Shown: positions 7,068 to 15,410 of the stretch, piece after piece
How positions within the stretch are numbered: position 1 is the stretch's first letter
Layout of the letters: every line of letters begins with the position of its first letter
Assembly: GCA_017469525.1 (NCBI GenBank)
Contig: JAFUGG010000031.1
Coordinates: 1 to 32,895, forward strand
Reading direction: 5' to 3'
DNA length: 32,895 bases
DNA from: Bacteroidaceae bacterium
Lineage (GTDB): Bacteria > Bacteroidota > Bacteroidia > Bacteroidales > Bacteroidaceae
Made by a program: the position numbers and the translations under genes
Notes under the pieces: generated by a model
Told to the model about the DNA's origin: nothing
What the model saw: only the letters and a program-made list of their open reading frames with translations
Databases searched by the model: none

Positions 7068-8717
7068 ATGACTGCGACAAGATTTTCAAAAGGTTTTCTG
7101 ACATTTTTCATCATGCTGCTGGCGGCCGTAAGTGCAGCAGCCGGGGACGTAGAGAAGGCCCTGGAGGCGTTCGACAAACAGGCAAATGCGGCCACGGCAA
7201 ACGCATTTTTCGGCGAGTTGCTTAAGGCCGAATTTATCGATGAAATGGAGGATTTTCGCACCGACACGCCTACCGATTCGCTTCAGCAACAGGTCTGGTA
7301 CTGGGCTGCCGAATGGATGTACGACCAGCAGCAGTATGAGTTGGCAGAGTCGTATGCCCTGAAGGCCTTGCCCAAATACCATCCGGCTAACCCGGAGAAG
7401 GCCGACTGTCTGAACACGTTGGGCTGCATCTACGTCCGCCTCAGCGACTTCAAGCAGGCGGCAAACTATGCTAAGCAAAGCGTGGAGATAGAGATGCAAG
7501 GGGGCGACCACGACCGGATCTCGTCGAGCCTCAACACGTTGGCAGGCATATACATGGCCGGATATCAGGCAAAAGAGGCGGAGGACATCATCCTGCAGGC
7601 TCTCGACCATGCCAACCAAGTGGACAATCCCGGCCGCAAAGCCATCATCCTGGGCATGGCCTCGGAGATTTATCACTCCTTGGGCAACGACGAGAAGGCG
7701 CTCCCCTATGCAGAAGAGGCCATCAAGATAGAGGAGCAGCTGGGCAGGACACAGAAGCTGCCCATCCGCCTCTCGCAGAAGGCATCGGCGCTGCTCGGCC
7801 TGCATCGCTACGAGGAAGCCGAAGCCATCTACCGACAGATTGCGCCCGAGCTGAAGCAGATGGGCGACTACCATTCCTACGCCATCGCGCTGAACCGTCT
7901 GGGCATGTCGCTCCTCTGCCAGGAACGGCAGCAGGAAGCCATTCCTTATTATAAAGAAGCAGCCGACCTCTTCTCCCGGATGGGCGACCTCTACAACGAA
8001 ATTCATTCACACCGTGGGCTTTACGAGAGCTACTGGAAGCTCAATCCCGACTCGGCAAAACTGGAGCTTGACCTCTTCGACCTACTGAAGGACTCGCTCT
8101 ACACGCACTCCACGGCCGAAGCCCTCTCCCGCTACAACGCCGAATTCGGCAATGACGTGCTCCAGAAGGAGAATGCCGAGGTGCGTAAGGCACACCGCCG
8201 CACCATCATCCTCGGCACTGCACTCATCCTGCTGATAGCAGCCGCTGCATGGTTCGTCGTTCGCCGCAGCCACCGCCGCTGGCAGAAGCAGATGCAGGAA
8301 ATGGTGAAGGAAGTAGAAAGACTGCAGACCCTCGCCAAGTCCCTCGCACACTCCAACATTCAGAGTTCCCTACCCCCTGAGGATGAACAGGAAGACTCTC
8401 GCTTCCTGATACGCGTCATCGAAGCCGTCAACGCAGCGATGCCGCAAGGGAATTTCGGTGTGGAACAGATTGCATCGGAGCTTAACATGAGCGTGCAGAC
8501 ATTCCGTCGCCGGTTGCAGAACGCAGCTGGAGAACCTCCCAAGACCTTCATCCAAGCCATCCAAATGGAACGCGCCGTCATGCTGCTCACCGACAACCCC
8601 AATATGACAGTCTCCCAGATAGCCAACCTGTGCGGCTTCGACGAGGCAAGTTCCTTCGGACATACCTTCAAGCGCATCTATGGATGCTCACCATCGGAAT
8701 TCCGAGATATGCGATGA
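7068..8717 (+). CDS. Membrane-spanning TPR sensor with cytoplasmic AraC-type DNA-binding domain
   Basis: A 549-residue one-component regulator. It has an N-terminal signal (hydrophobic FLTFFIMLLAAVSAAAG), a periplasmic array of tetratricopeptide-like repeats from about residue 60 to 340 (for example CLNTLGCIYVRLSDFKQAANYA), a single membrane helix at about 380-398 flanked by RRSHRRWQ on the inside, a short coiled linker, and an AraC-family helix-turn-helix region from about 455 to the end (FGVEQIASELNMSVQTFRRRL and SQIANLCGFDEASSFGHTFKR). It should sense an envelope signal and act on DNA from the membrane. Two 20-bp direct repeats with 22-bp period lie just downstream, before the surface-protein gene, and are candidate targets. 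A paralogue begins at 32579. Confidence 0.9.
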   Translation: MTATRFSKGFLTFFIMLLAAVSAAAGDVEKALEAFDKQANAATANAFFGELLKAEFIDEMEDFRTDTPTDSLQQQVWYWAAEWMYDQQQYELAESYALKALPKYHPANPEKADCLNTLGCIYVRLSDFKQAANYAKQSVEIEMQGGDHDRISSSLNTLAGIYMAGYQAKEAEDIILQALDHANQVDNPGRKAIILGMASEIYHSLGNDEKALPYAEEAIKIEEQLGRTQKLPIRLSQKASALLGLHRYEEAEAIYRQIAPELKQMGDYHSYAIALNRLGMSLLCQERQQEAIPYYKEAADLFSRMGDLYNEIHSHRGLYESYWKLNPDSAKLELDLFDLLKDSLYTHSTAEALSRYNAEFGNDVLQKENAEVRKAHRRTIILGTALILLIAAAAWFVVRRSHRRWQKQMQEMVKEVERLQTLAKSLAHSNIQSSLPPEDEQEDSRFLIRVIEAVNAAMPQGNFGVEQIASELNMSVQTFRRRLQNAAGEPPKTFIQAIQMERAVMLLTDNPNMTVSQIANLCGFDEASSFGHTFKRIYGCSPSEFRDMR

Positions 8718-8731
8718 AATGGGCAAAAATT

Positions 8732-8756
8732 GCGAGTCAAATGGCTCGCTTTTTTG
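8732..8756 (+). terminator. Intrinsic terminator after the regulator gene
   Basis: GCGAGTC (8732-8738), loop AAAT, GGCTCGC (8743-8749) form a 7-bp stem with one wobble pair, followed by seven T's to 8756. Confidence 0.85.
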
Positions 8757-8758
8757 TT

Positions 8759-8800
8759 TTTTGGAAGAAAATAACAAGTATTTTGGAAGATTTTAACAAG
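8759..8800 (+). promoter_or_regulatory. Candidate AraC-type operator: two direct repeats, 22-bp period
   Basis: TTTTGGAAGA-AAATAACAAG (8759-8778) and TTTTGGAAGA-TTTTAACAAG (8781-8800) are identical at 17 of 20 positions and spaced two helical turns apart. They end 21 bp before the -7 box of the surface-protein promoter, in the place expected for an activator. The adjacent AraC-type regulator is the obvious candidate ligand; this is inference. Confidence 0.6.
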
Positions 8801-8821
8801 TCTCCTTCCGCAGAAAAGCCG

Positions 8822-8829
8822 TATTTTTG
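8822..8829 (+). promoter_or_regulatory. -7 element TATTTTTG of the surface-protein promoter
   Basis: TATTTTTG fits TANNTTTG and lies 40 bases before the start codon. The -33 position has no TTG, consistent with a promoter needing an activator bound at 8759-8800. Confidence 0.65.
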
Positions 8830-8869
8830 CAGCAGAAACTCATATTACTAACCCTAAATACTCATCACT

Positions 8870-11800
8870 ATGAAACAGATCAGACATCTTTTCCTCGTGT
8901 TGCTGACGGTGCTTCTGATGCCTCAGGCAGCCATGGCCGAATACTACGGCATCAAGGTTGGCGGCGTAAGCGTTACGTCCGACAACTGCAACAACATTAC
9001 AGGCAGTAACATCAAGGCTTTCCTCGATGGGATGCCTCATGCCAGCTACGACCCCAGCACGAAGACGCTGACCCTCGACAACATCTTAATTGAGAGGAGC
9101 GGCAGCGGCAACCGTGCAATCCTCAATGAAAGTTGTAACGGATTGACCATCCGCTTCATCAGTCCTTGCGCAATGAATTCCCCGAACGCTTCTCCCTTGC
9201 GCTTCAATGCCAACACCACCATCACGGGCATATCGATGGAAAGAGTTCAAGAAGGTATCTACTGGAACTCCTGTATATTCGTCAAAGGTGATTACGAAGA
9301 CTGCATCACCGTAGGGAACGGTGCTTCACTGACCTTTACTAACTGCCCACCGATGTGGATCGGGGCAGAGCATTCGAATGGCATAATAGGCGACACTGGA
9401 TCTGAGACTCTTACAATCACAGACTGTGAGGGACTTCGTTTATACCAAGGTGGCGTAGCGTATCATGATAATGTCAAATGGGCCGGCATCAATAACTTTG
9501 TCTCTGTCTTTGTGGAGAACAGCTACGTACCCATCACGTACCAAAGTAGCGCACGGGCTGTGATGAATGTCAAGAACTTCTTTCTTAGCTCCAACATGAT
9601 GGCAAAGACCTTTTATCTTAGCGACGGATACGCTGCTCACTTCGACAATGACGGGAAAATCTTCGTATTCAGACCAGACTGGGACGACGAAGATTATGTG
9701 GTCACTGGGGATCTGGACCTTGTGCCCTTCATACCCATTGACGAGGCACACTTTCCCGACGACAACTTCCGGGCATACGTTAAAGAAGAAAAGGACGACA
9801 GGCCCGCCGATGGCAGACTCGACCAACAGGAAGCGAATGTGTTTTCTTCATCTGAAACAAACAAGTCAGTTTACTATGTCACCATAGACGTCACAGGCAG
9901 AGACATCTCTTCACTGAAAGGAATAGAGTACTTCCCAGAGCTGGAGATTCTGAATATAACCAGGAACAATATCACAGAACTCGACTTGTCACCCTTCAAG
10001 TACCTTCTGAAGCTTGTTACCACATCCAATCCGCTGAAATCCCTCGATGTGACGAAAAGCCCGCAGCTGCGCAACTTGAGATGCGACTATAACCAACTGA
10101 CACGCCTCGACCTCTCGAAAAGCGACAGCCTCATATTTTTAAATTGCACGAATAACCTTCTCACTTACCTCGACTTCTCGCATTGCAACGAACTCTGGGA
10201 AATTTGGATGGGCGGCAACCGCATCGACACCTGGATGACCGAAACACTCGAGAGCCTACCCGTCACAAGTAGTGGCAGTATCTATATTTCTTCTATTTAT
10301 GATACAGGAATTGACAACACTTGCACTGACGAACAAGCCGACATCGCAAGACAAAAAGGATGGAATGTCACCATCCGTAACATCGACGACGACGGCAATA
10401 TGTATTACCCCATCAAGATAGCCGGACAGTACATCACGTCTGCCACGAAGAACGACCTCACCGTGCTTCCCTACGTCACGAAGAACTGCGACTCAGGCTA
10501 TGCGTACTACGACAGCAACAAGAACGAGCTGCACCTGAGCGGCGTAGATATCGTTGCGCCAGACAGCCTCAATGAATATACCCTCGAAGTTGGCATGAAA
10601 AGCGACTTCAGCATCAAACTCGGCATGAATCCTGTCAACATCGTCAACAACATTTTCTCGGAATCGGGCATCCACGTCGATTCGTCTAGTAAGACCTTTA
10701 GCATCACAAGCGAGGGAAATACCACCTCGCAGCTGAACGTCACAACCAGAGGCTATGCTATATACACTTCTTCCCCACTTGTGATAGGCGGCTATACAAA
10801 GGTGACACTGACCTCAGAGAAACGTACACCGCTCACATGCGCCAGCTGCAACCTGACCATGAAGGAACATGCAGAGCTGCAGCTTGTAACCGATTCCTAC
10901 TCCGAGCCCTTATGGATGAGAGGGAACGGCACCATATACGGCGACATCATCTATGAGGACGGCATCGGCATCGTCTCGCCCGTCGGAGCATACTACGACA
11001 AGAGCCAGGGCTTCATAGTTGACAAGGACGGCAATGAGCTGAAAGGCGAAGTCCTCTTCGGTCAGCCCAAGAACTACGACCTCTACATCGCAGGCACAAG
11101 GGTGAACACCAGCAACCTGAGCGACGTACTGGGCGACGGAGGCTCTGTCTGCTTCAACGGCGTTGACAGGCTCACACTCACGAATGCCAACATCGACGGC
11201 GGCACCAGCCAGTACGGCATCAACTCACTTATCCCGCTCGACATCGTCCTGAATGGCGAGAACAATGTGAATGGCAGCGTCGGCATCTCCTTCGAAAAAG
11301 AGACGCACATCAAAGGTCCTGGCAAGCTCAACGCTACCGGCAAGTACGGCATCTACTCCAACACGCCCATCTTCTACATCGAGGACGGCGCACAAGTGAA
11401 GGCCGAAGGAACCGAACGCTATGGTATGGGCAAGAGGTACAGCAGCGCTGAGGAAGTCGTCATCCGTGGTGAAGAAACTATCGTCGAACTGAAAGGCGTG
11501 CGAGGAGCCGTCGATTTCAAGCGACTCACCCTCGAGGACTACTTGCAGATAGCCTTACCTAAGGGCGCTTACTTCCGCGACGAGTGGGACGGCATCGTGC
11601 GTGCCAGCGGCTCTACCATCAAGAATGAATGGGTGACGATAGCCGGTCAGGATTTCGTGGATGCCCACAACACAGATGCCTACGGCAACACTATATATAA
11701 TATAGCTTTTGCAGGCGACACCATCACGTCGGCCATCGCGTCCGACCTCACCGTCCTGCCCGCCATATCGCTCAACACGGAAGGTGGCTATGCACGCTAC

Positions 11801-13135
11801 GACGCTTCGGACAACTCGCTGCACCTGAGCGGCGTGGACATCGAGGTGGATGCCGAAACGAAGGCTCATGCACTCGACATCTCTACCTTCCGCGACGCAA
11901 CCATCGTGCTCGGCAACGACCCCGTATGCATCTACAATAACTACTTCGACAGCTACGACTTGACTTTTGGCACGCAAGGCATCCATCGCAGCGGCAATGT
12001 CCAGTCGCACCTCACCATCACCACAGAGAAATGGGCAGACGCGGATGGAAGTCTCACCATCTCTACCCAAGGCTACAGCCTCCTGGCCCAATGCGGCGTT
12101 ACGATAGCAGGCAGAGCCAAGGTGAACATAGAGAGCACACGCAAGTCTGCCTTCTCCCTCACTGAAGCAATAGGCTCCGCCCTGACCCTGAAGGAGGATG
12201 CCGGGCTGACGCTCACGGCGATGCAGGAACCCATGTGGATGACCTACAACTGCCAACTCATCATGGAAGACGGCATCGGCATCATGAAGCCCCTCGGTGC
12301 AAGCTACAGCGAGGACAAGCGTTCCTTAGTGGATGCGGAAGAACAGCGACTGAGCAATACCACCGTCATCATCGGCAAGAGCATGGGCTACGGCATCTAC
12401 ATCGCCGGCACTGAGGTGAACAACACCAACCAGAACGACGTGCTGGGCGACGGCTCTGTCAGCTACAATCCTGAGACGAGCGTCCTCTCCCTCAGGAATG
12501 CCGACATCGACGGCGGCACAGCAGAGTACGGCATCCTTGCCTACGCACCCATCACGTTGACGGTTGAAGGCGAAAACGAAGTGAAAGGCATCTACGGCCT
12601 CTATGTCAACGACCAGACGACCATAGGTGGCACTGGTTCTCTCAGCTTCCAGGGCGAGACTGGCATCTATTCCTCGGCACCTGGCATCACCATCGAGGGC
12701 GGTATCCACCTCTATGCAGAAGGCACCGCTGGCATTGGCATGGCAGGAAAGAACGCTTCGGCAGGCGGCATCACCGTGCGCGGCGAAGAAACTATCGTAG
12801 AGATGAAGGGCACAGAAGGCGCACTCAAAGCTAACTCCCTCACGCTCGGCGAAGGCATGGCTATCTTACCAACAGAGGCACACATCGACGATTGCACCTT
12901 CTACAACCCCTCCGCCGACGAGACGGAGGAAGGGCGCGGCCTTGTCGGTGCCGACGGAAATCCCATTAAGAACCAATGGATCGTCATTGCCAGCCAGGAC
13001 TACATCACGGGCGTAAAAGACCTTAAGGACCTTAAGGACTCTAAGGACTCTTTCTTCAACCTGGCAGGCCAGCGCGTAGGCAAGGGCTACAAGGGCATCG
13101 CCGTGACGAAGGGCAGGAAGGTCTTGAAGAAGTAG
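8870..13135 (+). CDS. Large secreted surface protein with leucine-rich and duplicated beta-repeat modules
   Basis: A 1421-residue exported protein. Residues 1-23 are a signal peptide ending AMA. A first module (about 24-285) opens with YYGIKVGGVSVTSDN and looks like a beta-solenoid. About 287-480 holds the linker IPIDEAHFPDDNFRAYV and a BspA-like leucine-rich block (ITELDLSPFKYL, LTRLDLSKSDSL). From about 512 a two-part unit occurs twice: A (YPIKIAGQYITS, about 512), B (YDLYIAGTRVN, about 736), A' (943) and B' (1174), a tandem duplication of about 430-440 residues. The C-terminus, FFNLAGQRVGKGYKG followed by GRKVLKK, resembles sorting tails of Bacteroidales surface proteins. It is preceded by a repeat-encoded KDLKDLKDSKD linker. 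Ligand unknown; adhesion or glycan contact is plausible. Confidence 0.88.
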   Translation: MKQIRHLFLVLLTVLLMPQAAMAEYYGIKVGGVSVTSDNCNNITGSNIKAFLDGMPHASYDPSTKTLTLDNILIERSGSGNRAILNESCNGLTIRFISPCAMNSPNASPLRFNANTTITGISMERVQEGIYWNSCIFVKGDYEDCITVGNGASLTFTNCPPMWIGAEHSNGIIGDTGSETLTITDCEGLRLYQGGVAYHDNVKWAGINNFVSVFVENSYVPITYQSSARAVMNVKNFFLSSNMMAKTFYLSDGYAAHFDNDGKIFVFRPDWDDEDYVVTGDLDLVPFIPIDEAHFPDDNFRAYVKEEKDDRPADGRLDQQEANVFSSSETNKSVYYVTIDVTGRDISSLKGIEYFPELEILNITRNNITELDLSPFKYLLKLVTTSNPLKSLDVTKSPQLRNLRCDYNQLTRLDLSKSDSLIFLNCTNNLLTYLDFSHCNELWEIWMGGNRIDTWMTETLESLPVTSSGSIYISSIYDTGIDNTCTDEQADIARQKGWNVTIRNIDDDGNMYYPIKIAGQYITSATKNDLTVLPYVTKNCDSGYAYYDSNKNELHLSGVDIVAPDSLNEYTLEVGMKSDFSIKLGMNPVNIVNNIFSESGIHVDSSSKTFSITSEGNTTSQLNVTTRGYAIYTSSPLVIGGYTKVTLTSEKRTPLTCASCNLTMKEHAELQLVTDSYSEPLWMRGNGTIYGDIIYEDGIGIVSPVGAYYDKSQGFIVDKDGNELKGEVLFGQPKNYDLYIAGTRVNTSNLSDVLGDGGSVCFNGVDRLTLTNANIDGGTSQYGINSLIPLDIVLNGENNVNGSVGISFEKETHIKGPGKLNATGKYGIYSNTPIFYIEDGAQVKAEGTERYGMGKRYSSAEEVVIRGEETIVELKGVRGAVDFKRLTLEDYLQIALPKGAYFRDEWDGIVRASGSTIKNEWVTIAGQDFVDAHNTDAYGNTIYNIAFAGDTITSAIASDLTVLPAISLNTEGGYARYDASDNSLHLSGVDIEVDAETKAHALDISTFRDATIVLGNDPVCIYNNYFDSYDLTFGTQGIHRSGNVQSHLTITTEKWADADGSLTISTQGYSLLAQCGVTIAGRAKVNIESTRKSAFSLTEAIGSALTLKEDAGLTLTAMQEPMWMTYNCQLIMEDGIGIMKPLGASYSEDKRSLVDAEEQRLSNTTVIIGKSMGYGIYIAGTEVNNTNQNDVLGDGSVSYNPETSVLSLRNADIDGGTAEYGILAYAPITLTVEGENEVKGIYGLYVNDQTTIGGTGSLSFQGETGIYSSAPGITIEGGIHLYAEGTAGIGMAGKNASAGGITVRGEETIVEMKGTEGALKANSLTLGEGMAILPTEAHIDDCTFYNPSADETEEGRGLVGADGNPIKNQWIVIASQDYITGVKDLKDLKDSKDSFFNLAGQRVGKGYKGIAVTKGRKVLKK
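13019..13051. repeat. 9-bp tandem repeat encoding DLK/DSK linker
   Basis: Four near-copies of GACCTTAAG (two exact, then GACTCTAAG and GACTCTTTC) encode DLKDLKDSKDS just before the C-terminal tail of the surface protein. Copy length is a multiple of three, so copy number can change without frameshift. Confidence 0.75.
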
Positions 13136-13161
13136 TTTCAATCCCTTTATATAGAACATGT

Positions 13162-13197
13162 ACGGGTGGATTGCAAAATCCGCCCGTATTTGTTTTT
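13162..13197 (+). terminator. Intrinsic terminator after the surface-protein gene
   Basis: ACGGGTGGAT (13162-13171), loop TGCAAA, ATCCGCCCGT (13178-13187) form a 10-bp stem with one wobble, followed by a T-rich tail. Confidence 0.85.
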
Positions 13198-13237
13198 AAA
13201 ATATCGCAGTCCGCTATAGGGGACTCAACGCTATACA

Positions 13238-13272
13238 CAAAAAAGAGGGTCATGCCTATAGGCACAACCCTC
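13238..13272 (-). terminator. Intrinsic terminator of the minus-strand cysteine-rich lipoprotein gene
   Basis: On the minus strand GAGGGTTGTGCC, loop TATA, GGCATGACCCTC form a 12-bp stem with two wobble pairs (13245-13272), followed by a run of T's (13238-13244). Confidence 0.85.
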
Positions 13273-13298
13273 ATTGTCTTTTTTTGCTCGGCTGTTGA

Positions 13299-13490
13299 TT
13301 ATTCAGCTACGGGGCAAGCGCAAGTGTCACAAGCGCAAGTGTCGCAAGCACAACCAGTGGTGTCCTCGCAAACTGTCTCTTCAACAGCTACGCTGTCGCT
13401 ATCGCTGCAGGTACCCTGCTCAGTCTTCTGACCACAAGATGCGAAAGATACAGCTACAACAGCTGCGAACAAAAATGCTAACTTTTTCAT
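13299..13490 (-). CDS. Small cysteine-rich lipoprotein
   Basis: A 63-residue protein with a textbook lipoprotein signal (MKKLAFLFAAVVAVSFASC, acylated C19) and a short acidic mature part. The C-terminal half is rich in cysteine: GCACDTCACDTCACPVAE, giving eight cysteines besides the lipidated one. The CACDT units come from a 15-bp tandem DNA repeat. It is a real gene because it has its own TACCTTTG box (13544-13551) and a strong terminator (13238-13272). The cysteine pattern could bind metal or form disulfides at the membrane surface; nothing more can be said from sequence. It is convergent with the surface-protein gene. Confidence 0.85.
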   Translation of the reverse strand: MKKLAFLFAAVVAVSFASCGQKTEQGTCSDSDSVAVEETVCEDTTGCACDTCACDTCACPVAE

Positions 13491-13543
13491 TTCTTTTTGC
13501 TTTTTTAAACTTGTAAAACAATCAATTGTTTATTAAAACGCTG

Positions 13544-13551
13544 CAAAGGTA
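13544..13551 (-). promoter_or_regulatory. -7 element TACCTTTG for the cysteine-rich lipoprotein
   Basis: On the minus strand TACCTTTG lies 53 bases before the start codon. A TTG occurs upstream at about 13574-13576 but with 22 bases of spacing instead of 19-20. Confidence 0.65.
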
Positions 13552-13837
13552 CGGCGATTTTTTGGATTACGTGCAACTTTTCAACACTTTTTTTCATGTT
13601 TTTTTGCAAGTTTTTTCTAAGTGTCTGATAATCAATCATGCATTTTTCCATCATTTTCTTGTTTTTAAGGTATTTTATGTCGAAACGGGGAAAATTCGTG
13701 GTTTAGCCTCAATCATTAGGATTTTAAGTCTCGGGAATCATAGAGATGAGTAAAATAGGTGATAGAATTGTCCGATTCGGCACCCCTTTTTGTCCAAAAT
13801 CCCAAGTTGCTCAGGCAGAGATACTACGTCAAGTTGA
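13552..13837. other. A/T-rich divergent gap without visible genes
   Basis: The 580-bp gap between the cysteine-rich lipoprotein and mtaB holds the minus-strand promoter, this A/T-rich stretch with poly-T runs, a 66-bp palindromic array (13838-13903) and the mtaB promoter box. No gene, RNA or transposon end was recognised in this part. Confidence 0.6.
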
Positions 13838-13903
13838 TTGCACATACATGTAGATGCAATTGCATGTACATGTAGATGCAATTGCATCTACATGTATGTG
13901 CAA
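13838..13903. repeat. 66-bp triple-palindrome element, copy 2
   Basis: Three 22-bp units (13838-13859, 13860-13881, 13882-13903) with variable dinucleotides CA/GA, TG/GA and TC/TG. Units 1 and 3 are exact reverse complements, as in copy 1. The left flank CAAGTTGA is shared with copy 3. Confidence 0.97.
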
Positions 13904-14057
13904 TGAACCCAGCACGCCAGATTGGGCATCGAGGCAAGAAATATAGGGGCTTCCACCAGAACGAAGCGAAGAAGGGAGCAGGAGGATTGCAGGGACCGAC
14001 AATCTTAAGAAACTGTAATTTTTCGTCGTCCGATGTTCAATGTTCGATGAAATTTCG

Positions 14058-14065
14058 TATCTTTG
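14058..14065 (+). promoter_or_regulatory. -7 element TATCTTTG of the mtaB operon
   Basis: TATCTTTG is followed by CACCC, and the proposed GTG start codon begins only six bases after the box. No convincing -33 TTG was found at the right distance. Confidence 0.6.
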
Positions 14066-14070
14066 CACCC

Positions 14071-15399
14071 GTGAATACGTTAATAGGTAAGAAGGCTGTT
14101 TACTACACCCTCGGCTGCAAGTTGAACTTTGCCGAGACGAGCACCATCCAAAAGCAATTGGAGGCTGCCGGTGTAGGAACCGCCCAAAATGGCGAAGCCG
14201 CAGACATCTGCATCGTGAACACTTGCAGCGTCACAGAGGTGGCCGACAGCAAGAGCCGACAAGCCATCAGCAAGTTGCATCGTAAACATCCGGAGGCACT
14301 CATCATCGTCACTGGATGTTACGCACAGTTGCACCCTGAGAAACTTGCCGCACTCGAAGGCGTGGACATCGTGGTTGGGAAAGAGGAAGTGCTGAACAAC
14401 GTCATTTCGTTATTTCATGATAACGTCATCACGGAAACAGAGACGTCCAAAGTCCAGCCTTTCGTGCCTGCCTGTGCACGAGGCGAACGGACGCGCTTCT
14501 TCCTCAAGGTACAGGACGGCTGCAACTACTTCTGCACCTATTGCACCATACCCTTTGCCCGCGGACGCAGCCGCAACGGCAGCATCGCCTCGCTCGTACG
14601 GCAGGCAGAGGAAGCAGCACGCGGGGGCGGCAAGGAGATTGTGCTGACCGGCGTCAACATCGGCGACTTCGGGAAGACGACAGGCGAGCAGTTCATCGAC
14701 CTGCTCCGTGCACTCGACGAGGTGGAAGGCATTCAGCGCTACCGCATCAGCAGCATCGAGCCCAACCTGCTCACGGAGGAGGTCATCCGCTTCTGCAGCC
14801 AGAGCCGAGCCTTCATGCCGCACTTCCACATTCCCCTGCAGAGCGGAAGCGACGAAGTGCTCAAACTGATGCATCGCCGCTACGACACTGCCTTCTTCGC
14901 CCATAAGATAGAGGAGGTCAGGACATACATCCCCGACGCCTTCATCGGCGTGGACGTCATAGCAGGCATGCGAGGCGAGACGGACGAGATGTTCGCCGAG
15001 GCACTCCGCTTCATGCGCTCGCTGCCCGTCAGCCAGTACCATGTGTTCAGCTACAGCGAACGCCCGGGCACCAAGGCACTCAGCATCCCTGGCAAGGTGA
15101 CGCCCCAGAAGAAGCACGAACGCAGTCAGCAAATCCTGTCGCTCTCGGACGAGAAGCTACATACATATTATAATATATATAAGGGACAGATGCGTCCCGT
15201 CCTGCTGGAGAAGCCTACCCCCAACCCCTCCCTAAAGGGAAGTGGAATGAGCATCATGCATGGCTTCACGGACAACTACATACGGGTGGAGACCCGCTCC
15301 AACCTGGAGGGGCTCGACAATGCCATCGTACAGGTTCGCCTGGGCGAATGGAACGAGAAGGGAGACGCACTGATAGGAGAAATTGTAAACAGTAAATAG
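14071..15399 (+). CDS. mtaB: tRNA N6-threonylcarbamoyladenosine methylthiotransferase MtaB
   Basis: A 442-residue radical-SAM enzyme that adds a methylthio group to t6A37 of tRNAs reading ANN codons. The N-terminal MTTase domain has three cluster-binding cysteines in TLGCKLN, NTCSVT and VTGCYAQ. The radical-SAM domain has CNYFCTYC (CxxxCxxC). The C-terminal TRAM domain is interrupted by residues EKPTPNPSLKGSG, encoded by a G/C-rich palindromic repeat. An in-frame extension to 13876 would translate the 66-bp repeat and the promoter (IFAP comes from TATCTTTGCACCC), so the GTG at 14071 is preferred; the mRNA would then be leaderless or nearly so. The stop codon lies 11 bp before the glycosyltransferase start. 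Confidence 0.9.
   Translation: MNTLIGKKAVYYTLGCKLNFAETSTIQKQLEAAGVGTAQNGEAADICIVNTCSVTEVADSKSRQAISKLHRKHPEALIIVTGCYAQLHPEKLAALEGVDIVVGKEEVLNNVISLFHDNVITETETSKVQPFVPACARGERTRFFLKVQDGCNYFCTYCTIPFARGRSRNGSIASLVRQAEEAARGGGKEIVLTGVNIGDFGKTTGEQFIDLLRALDEVEGIQRYRISSIEPNLLTEEVIRFCSQSRAFMPHFHIPLQSGSDEVLKLMHRRYDTAFFAHKIEEVRTYIPDAFIGVDVIAGMRGETDEMFAEALRFMRSLPVSQYHVFSYSERPGTKALSIPGKVTPQKKHERSQQILSLSDEKLHTYYNIYKGQMRPVLLEKPTPNPSLKGSGMSIMHGFTDNYIRVETRSNLEGLDNAIVQVRLGEWNEKGDALIGEIVNSK
15214..15245. repeat. G/C-rich palindromic element inside mtaB (copy 3)
   Basis: A C-rich stretch, CCCTCCC-TAAA-GGGAAG and TGG match the family at 21208-21239 almost base for base. It encodes PTPNPSLKGSG within the TRAM domain and keeps the frame. 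Confidence 0.8.
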
Positions 15400-15410
15400 T
15401 CAAATCGTAA

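Noticed and set aside
13876..14070. N-terminal extension of MtaB through the 66-bp repeat.
   Set aside because: It would translate a repeat and the promoter box; the conserved protein begins at GKKAVYYTLGCK.
15165..15185. TATATA-rich tracts (also near 504-533, 11693-11705, 15941-15950, 17786-17808) as another inserted repeat.
   Set aside because: In coding regions they fit normal protein length and position, so they look like local codon choice; intergenic ones are ordinary A/T-rich promoter or leader sequence.
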